A DNA stretch of 64,000 bases from Crossaster papposus (Eukaryota; Echinodermata; Asteroidea; Velatida; Solasteridae): the NCBI GenBank assembly GCA_037893245.1, contig JBAIAA010000100.1, positions 124,001-188,000 of the forward strand, written 5' to 3'. Position numbers and translations under genes: made by a program. A model generated the notes under the pieces. It was not told the origin of the DNA. It ran no database searches and saw only the letters and a program-made list of their open reading frames with translations. Shown here piece by piece: positions 52,201-61,785 of this stretch. Every line of letters starts with the position of its first letter. The first letter of the stretch is position 1.

Positions 52201-53720
52201 TTGTTAGGCTCAATGGGCGCTATAGACCATTTGGGAGTGTTGTAAGTCAATTTCGTGATCTGACTGTGAAAAGTGCCGAAAAGTGTTTGTTAGGCTCAAT
52301 GGGCTCTATAGACCATTTTGGAGTGTTGTTAGTCAATTTCGTGATCTGAAGGTAAATAGTGCCGAAAAGTGTTTGTTACGCTCAATGGGCGCTATAAACC
52401 ATTTTGGAGTGTTGTAAGTCCATTTCGTGATCTGAAGGTCAATAGTGCCAAAAAGTGTTTGTTAGGCTCAATGGGCGCTATAGAGCATTTGGGAGTGTTG
52501 TTAGTCAATTTCGTGATCTGACAGTGAAAAGTGCCCAAAAGTGTTTGTTAGGCTCAATGGGCGCTATAGAGCATTTGGGAGTGTTGTAAGTCAATTTTGT
52601 GATCTGACCGTGAAAAGTGCCAAAAAGTGTTTGTTAGGCTCAATGGGCGCTATAGAGCATTTGGGAGTATTGTAAGTCAATTTTGTGATCTGAAGGTAAA
52701 TAGTGCCAAAAAGTGTTTCTTACGCTCAATGGGCGCTATAGAGCATTTTGGAGTGTTGTAAGTCCATTTCGTGATCTGAAGGTAAATAGTGCCGAAAAGT
52801 GTTTGTTAGGCTCAATGGGCGATATAGAGCATTTGGGAGTGTTGTAAGTCAATTTCGTGATCTGACGGTGAAAAGTGCCGAAAAGTGTTTGTTAGGCTCA
52901 ATGGGCGCTATAGAGCATTTGGGAGTATTGTAAGTCAATTTCGTGATCTGAAGGTAAAAAGTGCCGAAAAGAGTTTGTTAGGCTCAATGGGCGCTATAGA
53001 CCATTTGGGAGTGTTGCAAGTCCATTTTGTGATCTGAAGGTAAATAGTGCCAAAAAGTGTTTCTTACGCTCAATGGGCGCTATAGAGCATTTTGGAGTGT
53101 TGTAAGTCCATTTCGTGATCTGAAGGTAAATAGTGCCGAAAAGTGTTTGTTTGGCTCAATGTGCGCTATAGAGCATTTGGGAGTGTTGTTAGTCAATTTC
53201 GTGATCTGAAGGTAAATAGTGCCGAAAAGTGTTTGTTAGGCTCAATGGGCGCTATAGACCATTTGGGAGTGTTGGAAGTCCATTTTGTGATCTGAAGGTA
53301 TATAGTGCCAAAAAGTGTTTGTTAGGCTCAATGGGCGCTATAGAGCATTTGGGAGTGTTGTTAGTCAATTTCGTGATCTTACGGTAAATAGTGCCGAAAA
53401 GTGTTTGTTAGGCTCAATGGGCGCTATAGAGCATTTGGGAGTGTTGTAAGTCAATTTCGTGATCTGACAGTGAAAAGTGCGGAAAAGTGTTTGTTAGGCT
53501 CAATGGGCGCTATAGAGCATTTGGGAGTGTTGTAAGTCAATTTTGTGATCTGACCGTGAAAAGTGCCAAAAAGTGTTTGTTAGGCTCAATGGGCGCTATA
53601 GAGCATTTGGTAGTATTGTAAGTCAATTTCGTGATCTGAAGGTAAAAAGTGCCAAAAAGTGTTTTTTACGCTCAATGGGCGCTATAGAGAATTTTGGAGT
53701 GTTGTAAGTCCATTTCGTGA
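46218..53720 (+). repeat. Long block, copy 2 of the dispersed duplication
   Basis: It is the counterpart of 16,521 onward. Relative to that copy it has one 860-bp unit fewer near 49.5-50.4 kb, an 11-bp net insertion at 50,049-50,064, three monomers fewer near 52.06 kb and several fewer near 53.3 kb. It shares even single-copy oddities such as AAAATTTCC and GTTATA, so the two copies descend from one ancestor. A small insertion of one base lies near 47,025. The right edge is approximate. Confidence 0.85.
50049..50064 (+). repeat. Aberrant 16-base insert replacing TCAAT in one monomer
   Basis: After TTAGGC this monomer reads GTGTTTAGTGTTTGTT and then resumes at GGGCGC, a net gain of 11 bases. 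The inserted stretch is two imperfect repeats of the monomer's own GTGTTTGTT, so slippage or template switching within the monomer is likely. I saw no other copy with it, and the equivalent monomers near 20.43 and 21.29 kb are normal. Confidence 0.88.
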
Positions 53721-56119
53721 TCTGAAGGTAAATAGTGCCGAAAAGTGTTTGTTAGGCTCAATGGGCGCTATAGAGCATTTGGGAGTGTTGTTAGTCAATT
53801 TCGTGATCTGAAGGTAAATAGTGCCGAAAAGTGTTTGTTAGGCTCAATGGGCGCTATAGACCATTTGGGAGTATTGTAAGTCAATTTCGTGATCTGAAGG
53901 TAAATAGTGCCGAAAAGTGTTTGTTAGGCTCAATGGGCGCTATAGAGCATTTGGGAGTGTTGTAAGTCAATTTCGTGATCTGACGGTGAAAAGTGCCGAA
54001 AAGTGTTTGTTAGGCTCAATGGGCGCTATAGACCATTTTGGAGTGTTGTAAGTCCATTTCGTGATCTGAAGGTAAATAGTGCCAAAAAGTGTTTGTTAGG
54101 CTCAATTGGCGCTATAGAGCATTTTGGAGTGTTGTAAGTCAATTTCGTGATCTGAAGGTAAATAGTGCCGAAAAGTGTTTGTTAGGCTCAATGGGCGCTA
54201 TAGACCATTTGGGAGTGTTGTAAGTCAATTTCGTGATCTGACGGTGAAAAGTGCCGAAAAGTGTTTGTTAGGCTAAATGGGCTCTATAGACCATTTTGGA
54301 GTGTTGTTAGTCAATTTTGTGATCTGAAGGTAAATAGTGCCGAAAAGTGTTTGTTACGCTCAATGGGCGCTATAAACCATTTTGGAGTGTTGTAAGTCCA
54401 TTTCGTGATCTGAAGGTAAATAGTGCCAAAAAGTGTTTGTTAGGCTCAATGGGCGCTATAGAGCATTTGGGAGTGTTGTTAGTCAATTTCGTAATCTGAC
54501 AGTGAAAAGTGCCGAAAAGTGTTTGTTAGGCTCAATGGGCGCTATAGAGCATTTGGGAGTGTTGTAAGTCAATTTTGTGATCTGACCGTGAAAAGTGCCA
54601 AAAAGTGTTTGTTAGGCTCAATGGGCGCTATAGAGCATTTGGGAGTATTGTAAGTCAATTTCGTGATCTGAAGGTAAAAAGTGCCAAAAAGTGTTTCTTA
54701 CGCCCAATGGGCGCTATAGAGCATTTTGGAGTGTTGTAAGTCCATTTCGTGATCTGAAGGTAAATAGTGCCGAAAAGTGTTTGTTAGGCTCAATGGGCGC
54801 TATAGACCATTTGGGAGTGTTGGAAGTCTATTTTGTGATCTGAAGGTAAATAGTGCCAAAAAGTGTTTCTTACGCTCAATGGGCGCTATAAACCATTCTG
54901 GAGTGTTGTAAGTCCATTTCGTGATCTGAAGGTAAATAGTGCCGAAAAGTGTTTGTTAGGCTCAATGGGCGCTATAGAGCATTTGGGAGTGTTGTTAGTC
55001 AATTTCGTGATCTGAAGGTAAATAGTGCCGAAAAGTGTTTGTTAGGCTCAATGGGCGCTATAGACCATTTGGGAGTGTTGTAAGTCAATTTCGTGATCTG
55101 ACTGTGAAAAGTGCCGAAAAGTGTTTGTTAGGCTCAATGGGCGCTATAGAGCATTTGGGAGTGTTGTAAGTCAATTTTGTGATCTGACCGTGAAAAGTGC
55201 CAAAAAGTGTTTGTTAGGCTCAATGGGCGCTATAGAGCAGTTGGGAGTGTTGTTAGTCAATTTCGTGATCTTACGGTAAATAGTGCCGAAAAGTGTTTGT
55301 TAGGCTCAATGGGCGCTATAGAGCATTTGGGAGTGTTGTAAGTCAATTTCGTGATCTGACAGTGAAAAGTGCCGAAAAGTGTTTGTTAGGCTCAATGGGC
55401 GCTATAGAGCATTTGGGAGTGTTGTAAGTCAATTTCGTGATCTGAAGGTAAATAGTGCCGAAAAGTGTTTGTTAGGCTCAATGGGCGCTATAGAGCATTT
55501 GGGAGTGTTGTAAGTCAATTTTGTGATCTGACCGTGAAAAGTGCCAAAAAGTGTTTGTTAGGTTCAATGGGCGCTATAGAGCATTTGGGAGTATTGTAAG
55601 TCAATTTCGTGATCTGAAGGTAAATAGTGCCGAAAAGTGTTTGTTAGGCTCAATGGGCGCTATAGAGCATTTGGGAGTGTTGTTAGTCAATTTCGTGATC
55701 TGAAGGTAAATAGTGCCGAAAAGTGTTTGTTAGGCTCAATGGGCTCTATAGACCATTTTGGAGTGTTGTTAGTCAATTTCGTGATCTGAAGGTAAATAGT
55801 GCCGAAAAGTGTTTGTTAGGCTCAATGGGCGCTATAGAGCATTTGGGAGTGTTGTAAGTCAATTTCGTGATCTGACGGTGAAAAGTGCCGAAAAGTGTTT
55901 GTTAGGCTCAATGGGCTCTATAGACCATTTTGGAGTGTTGTTAGTCAATTTCGTGATCTGAAGGTAAATAGTGCCGAAAAGTGTTTGTTACGCTCAATGG
56001 GCGCTATAAACCATTTTGGAGTGTTGTAAGTCCATTTCGTGATCTGAAGGTAAATAGTGCCAAAAAGTGTTTGTTAGGCTCAATGGGCGCTATAGAGCAT
56101 TTTGGAGTGTTGTAAGTCC
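51648..56119 (+). repeat. About 4.5-kb higher-order block, copy 1
   Basis: The run starting with an ACTGTG monomer with GGGCTC near 51.65 kb recurs from near 56.12 kb. Offsets between markers are 4,472 (AAGACAATT at 52,073 and 56,545), 4,386 (AAAAGAGTTTG near 52,971 and 57,357) and 4,558 (CAATTGGC near 54,103 and 58,661), that is 52, 51 and 53 monomers, so whole monomers were lost or gained between the copies. The shared AAAAGAGTTTG variant appears only in these two places. It overlaps the end of the long block at 46,218. Edges are good to about one monomer. Confidence 0.85.
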
Positions 56120-59100
56120 ATTTCGTGATCTGACTGTGAAAAGTGCCGAAAAGTGTTTGTTAGGCTCAATGGGCTCTATAGACCATTTTGGAGTGTTGTT
56201 AGTCAATTTCGTGATCTGAAGGTAAATAGTGCCGAAAAGTGTTTGTTACGCTCAATGGGCGCTATAAACCATTTTGGAGTGTTGTAAGTCCATTTCGTGA
56301 TCTGAAGGTAAATAGTGCCAAAAAGTGTTTGTTAGGCTCAATGGGCGCTATAGAGCATTTGGGAGTGTTGTAAGTCAATTTTGTGATCTGACCGTGAAAA
56401 GTGCCAAAAAGTGTTTGTTAGGCTCAATGGGCGCTATAGAGCAGTTGGGAGTGTTGTTAGTCAATTTCGTGATCTTACGGTAAATAGTGCCGAAAAGTGT
56501 TTGTTAGGCTCAATGGGCGCTATAGAGCATTTTGGAGTGTTGTAAGACAATTTCGTGATCTGAAGGTAAATAGTGCCGAAAAGTGTTTGTTAGGCTCAAT
56601 GGGCGCTATAGAGCATTTGGGAGTGTTGTTAGTCAATTTCGTGATCTGAAGGTAAATAGTGCCGAAAAGTGTTTGTTAGGCTCAATGGGCGCTATAGACC
56701 ATTTGGGAGTGTTGTAAGTCAATTTCGTGATCTGACTGTGAAAAGTGCCGAAAAGTGTTTGTTAGGCTCAATGGGCTCTATAGACCATTTTGGAGTGTTG
56801 TTAGTCAATTTCGTGATCTGAAGGTAAATAGTGCCGAAAAGTGTTTGTTACGCTCAATGGGCGCTATAAACCATTTTGGAGTGTTGTAAGTCCATTTCGT
56901 GATCTGAAGGTCAATAGTGCCAAAAAGTGTTTGTTAGGCTCAATGGGCGCTATAGAGCATTTGGGAGTGTTGTTAGTCAATTTCGTGATCTGACAGTGAA
57001 AAGTGCCCAAAAGTGTTTGTTAGGCTCAATGGGCGCTATAGAGCATTTGGGAGTATTGTAAGTCAATTTTGTGATCTGAAGGTAAATAGTGCCAAAAAGT
57101 GTTTCTTACGCTCAATGGGCGCTATAGAGCATTTTGGAGTGTTGTAAGTCCATTTCGTGATCTGAAGGTAAATAGTGCCGAAAAGTGTTTGTTAGGCTCA
57201 ATGGGCGATATAGAGCATTTGGGAGTGTTGTAAGTCAATTTCGTGATCTGACGGTGAAAAGTGCCGAAAAGTGTTTGTTAGGCTCAATGGGCGCTATAGA
57301 GCATTTGGGAGTATTGTAAGTCAATTTCGTGATCTGAAGGTAAAAAGTGCCGAAAAGAGTTTGTTAGGCTCAATGGGCGCTATAGACCATTTGGGAGTGT
57401 TGCAAGTCCATTTTGTGATCTGAAGGTAAATAGTGCCAAAAAGTGTTTCTTACGCTCAATGGGCGCTATAGAGCATTTTGGAGTGTTGTAAGTCCATTTC
57501 GTGATCTGAAGGTAAATAGTGCCGAAAAGTGTTTGTTTGGCTCAATGTGCGCTATAGAGCATTTGGGAGTGTTGTTAGTCAATTTCGTGATCTGAAGGTA
57601 AATAGTGCCGAAAAGTGTTTGTTAGGCTCAATGGGCGCTATAGACCATTTGGGAGTGTTGTAAGTCCATTTCGTGATCTGAAGGTAAATAGTGCCAAAAA
57701 GTGTTTCTTACGCTCAATGGGCGCTATAAACCATTCTGGAGTGTTGTAAGTCCATTTCGTGATCTGAAGGTAAATAGTGCCGAAAAGTGTTTGTAAGGCT
57801 CAATGGGCGCTATAGAGCATTTGGGAGTGTTGTAAGTCAATTTCGTGATCTGACCGTGAAAAGTGCCGAAAAGTGTTTGTTAGGCTCAATGGGCGCTATA
57901 GAGCATTTGGGAGTGTTGTAAGTCAATTTTGTGATCTGACCGTGAAAAGTGCCAAAAAGTGTTTGTTAGGCTCAATGGGCGCTATAGAGCATTTGGGAGT
58001 GTTGTTAGTCAATTTCGTGATCTGAAGGTAAATAGTGCCGAAAAGTGTTTGTTAGGCTCAATGGGCGCTATAGAGCATTTGGGAGTGTTGTAAGTCAATT
58101 TCGTGATCTGACAGTGAAAAGTGCGGAAAAGTGTTTGTTAGGCTCAATGGGCGCTATAGAGCATTTGGGAGTGTTGTAAGTCAATTTTGTGATCTGACCG
58201 TGAAAAGTGCCAAAAAGTGTTTGTTAGGCTCAATGGGCGCTATAGAGCATTTGGGAGTATTGTAAGTCAATTTCGTGATCTGAAGGTAAAAAGTGCCAAA
58301 AAGTGTTTTTTACGCTCAATGGGCGCTATAGAGAATTTTGGAGTGTTGTAAGTCCATTTCGTGATCTGAAGGTAAATAGTGCCGAAAAGTGTTTGTTAGG
58401 CTCAATGGGCGCTATAGAGCATTTGGGAGTGTTGTTAGTCAATTTCGTGATCTGAAGGTAAATAGTGCCGAAAAGTGTTTGTTAGGCTCAATGGGCGCTA
58501 TAGAGCATTTGGGAGTGTTGTAAGTCAATTTCGTGATCTGACGGTGAAAAGTGCCGAAAAGTGTTTGTTAGGCTCAATGGGCGCTATAGACCATTTTGGA
58601 GTGTTGTAAGTCCATTTCGTGATCTGAAGGTAAATAGTGCCAAAAAGTGTTTGTTAGGCTCAATTGGCGCTATAGAGCATTTTGGAGTGTTGTAAGTCAA
58701 TTTCGTGATCTGAAGGTAAATAGTGCCGAAAAGTGTTTGTTAGGCTCAATGGGCGCTATAGACCATTTGGGAGTGTTGTAAGTCAATTTCGTGATCTGAC
58801 GGTGAAAAGTGCCGAAAAGTGTTTGTTAGGCTAAATGGGCTCTATAGACCATTTTGGAGTGTTGTTAGTCAATTTTGTGATCTGAAGGTAAATAGTGCCG
58901 AAAAGTGTTTGTTACGCTCAATGGGCGCTATAAACCATTTTGGAGTGTTGTAAGTCCATTTCGTGATCTGAAGGTAAATAGTGCCAAAAAGTGTTTGTTA
59001 GGCTCAATGGGCGCTATAGAGCATTTGGGAGTGTTGTTAGTCAATTTCGTGATCTGACAGTGAAAAGTGCCGAAAAGTGTTTGTTAGGCTCAATGGGCGC

Positions 59101-60670
59101 TATAGAGCATTTGGGAGTGTTGTAAGTCAATTTTGTGATCTGACCGTGAAAAGTGCCAAAAAGTGTTTGTTAGGCTCAATGGGCGCTATAGAGCATTTGG
59201 GAGTATTGTAAGTCAATTTCGTGATCTGAAGGTAAAAAGTGCCAAAAAGTGTTTCTTACGCCCAATGGGCGCTATAGAGCATTTTGGAGTGTTGTAAGTC
59301 CATTTCGTGATCTGAAGGTAAATAGTGCCGAAAAGTGTTTGTTAGGCTCAATGGGCGCTATAGACCATTTGGGAGTGTTGGAAGTCTATTTTGTGATCTG
59401 AAGGTAAATAGTGCCAAAAAGTGTTTCTTACGCTCAATGGGCGCTATAAACCATTCTGGAGTGTTGTAAGTCCATTTCGTGATCTGAAGGTAAATAGTGC
59501 CGAAAAGTGTTTGTTAGGCTCAATGGGCGCTATAGAGCATTTGGGAGTGTTGTTAGTCAATTTCGTGATCTGAAGGTAAATAGTGCCGAAAAGTGTTTGT
59601 TAGGCTCAATGGGCGCTATAGACCATTTGGGAGTGTTGTAAGTCAATTTCGTGATCTGACTGTGAAAAGTGCCGAAAAGTGTTTGTTAGGCTCAATGGGC
59701 ATTTGGGAGTGTTGTAAGTCAATTTTGTGATCTGACCGTGAAAAGTGCCAAAAAGTGTTTGTTAGGCTCAATGGGCGCTATAGAGCAGTTGGGAGTGTTG
59801 TTAGTCAATTTCGTGATCTTACGGTAAATAGTGCCGAAAAGTGTTTGTTAGGCTCAATGGGCGCTATAGAGCATTTGGGAGTGTTGTAAGTCAATTTCGT
59901 GATCTGACAGTGAAAAGTGCCGAAAAGTGTTTGTTAGGCTCAATGGGCGCTATAGAGCATTTGGGAGTGTTGTAAGTCAATTTCGTGATCTGAAGGTAAA
60001 TAGTGCCGAAAAGTGTTTGTTAGGCTCAATGGGCGCTATAGAGCATTTGGGAGTGTTGTAAGTCAATTTTGTGATCTGACCGTGAAAAGTGCCAAAAAGT
60101 GTTTGTTAGGTTCAATGGGCGCTATAGAGCATTTGGGAGTATTGTAAGTCAATTTCGTGATCTGAAGGTAAATAGTGCCGAAAAGTGTTTGTTAGGCTCA
60201 ATGGGCGCTATAGAGCATTTGGGAGTGTTGTTAGTCAATTTCGTGATCTGAAGGTAAATAGTGCCGAAAAGTGTTTGTTAGGCTCAATGGGCTCTATAGA
60301 CCATTTTGGAGTGTTGTTAGTCAATTTCGTGATCTGAAGGTAAATAGTGCCGAAAAGTGTTTGTTAGGCTCAATGGGCGCTATAGAGCATTTGGGAGTGT
60401 TGTAAGTCAATTTCGTGATCTGACGGTGAAAAGTGCCGAAAAGTGTTTGTTAGGCTCAATGGGCTCTATAGACCATTTTGGAGTGTTGTTAGTCAATTTC
60501 GTGATCTGAAGGTAAATAGTGCCGAAAAGTGTTTGTTACGCTCAATGGGCGCTATAAACCATTTTGGAGTGTTGTAAGTCCATTTCGTGATCTGAAGGTA
60601 AATAGTGCCAAAAAGTGTTTGTTAGGCTCAATGGGCGCTATAGAGCATTTTGGAGTGTTGTAAGTCCATT
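56120..60670 (+). repeat. About 4.5-kb higher-order block, copy 2
   Basis: It follows copy 1 in register. Differences seen: one ATTTTG ACCGTG monomer missing near 57.03 kb, an AAGGTAAATAG monomer in place of the CTTACGG type near 58,020, one GACC GTATTG monomer missing near 58.5 kb, and a 10-bp deletion at 59,700. It contains a TGTAAGG landmark at 57,754 that copy 1 lacks because of a local loss near 53.3 kb. Confidence 0.85.
59700..59701 (+). repeat. 10-bp deletion inside a monomer
   Basis: GGGC is followed directly by ATTTGGGAG; the expected GCTATAGAGC between them is absent, so this monomer is 76 bp. The missing piece is flanked by a repeated GC, consistent with slippage. The equivalent monomers near 55,140 and 60,980 are intact. 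Confidence 0.9.
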
Positions 60671-61785
60671 TCGTGATCTGAAGGTAAATAGTGCCGAAAA
60701 GTGTTTGTTAGGCTCAATGGGCGCTATAGAGCATTTGGGAGTGTTGTTAGTCAATTTCGTGATCTGAAGGTAAATAGTGTCGAAAAGTGTTTGTTAGGCT
60801 CAATGGGCGCTATAGAGCATTTGGGAGTGTTGTAAGTCAATTTCGTGATCTGAAGGTAAATAGTGCCGAAAAGTGTTTGTTAGGCTCAATGGGCGCTATA
60901 GACCATTTGGGAGTGTTGTAAGTCAATTTCGTGATCTGACTGTGAAAAGTGCCGAAAAGTGTTTGTTAGGCTCAATGGGCGCTATAGAGCATTTGGGAGT
61001 GTTGTAAGTCAATTTTGTGATCTGACCGTGAAAAGTGCCAAAAAGTGTTTGTTAGGCTCAATGGGCGCTATAGAGCAGTTGGGAGTGTTGTTAGTCAATT
61101 TCGTGATCTTACGGTAAATAGTGCCGAAAAGTGTTTGTTAGGCTCAATGGGCGCTATAGAGCATTTGGGAGTGTTGTAAGTCAATTTCGTGATCTGACAG
61201 TGAAAAGTGCCGAAAAGTGTTTGTTAGGCTCAATGGGCGCTATAGAGCATTTGGGAGTGTTGTAAGTCAATTTCGTGATCTGAAGGTAAATAGTGCCGAA
61301 AAGTGTTTGTTAGGCTCAATGGGCGCTATAGAGCATTTGGGAGTGTTGTAAGTCAATTTTGTGATCTGACCGTGAAAAGTGCCAAAAAGTGTTTGTTAGG
61401 TTCAATGGGCGCTATAGAGCATTTGGGAGTATTGTAAGTCAATTTCGTGATCTGAAGGTAAATAGTGCCGAAAAGTGTTTGTTAGGCTCAATGGGCGCTA
61501 TAGAGCATTTGGGAGTGTTGTTAGTCAATTTCGTGATCTGAAGGTAAATAGTGCCGAAAAGTGTTTGTTAGGCTCAATGGGCTCTATAGACCATTTTGGA
61601 GTGTTGTTAGTCAATTTCGTGATCTGAAGGTAAATAGTGCCGAAAAGTGTTTGTTAGGCTCAATGGGCGCTATAGAGCATTTGGGAGTGTTGTAAGTCAA
61701 TTTCGTGATCTGACGGTGAAAAGTGCCAAAAAGTGTTTGTTAGGTTCAATGGGCGCTATAGAGCATTTGGGAGTATTGTAAGTCC
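60671..61785 (+). repeat. Partial second copy of a 15-monomer period
   Basis: From 60,840 about ten monomers repeat those from 59,560; AGGTTC at 60,108 recurs at 61,398, exactly 15 x 86 apart. The match ends near 61,712, where a third AGGTTC monomer (61,742) appears only four monomers after the second. The preceding monomers include GTGTCG at 60,777. Confidence 0.84.
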
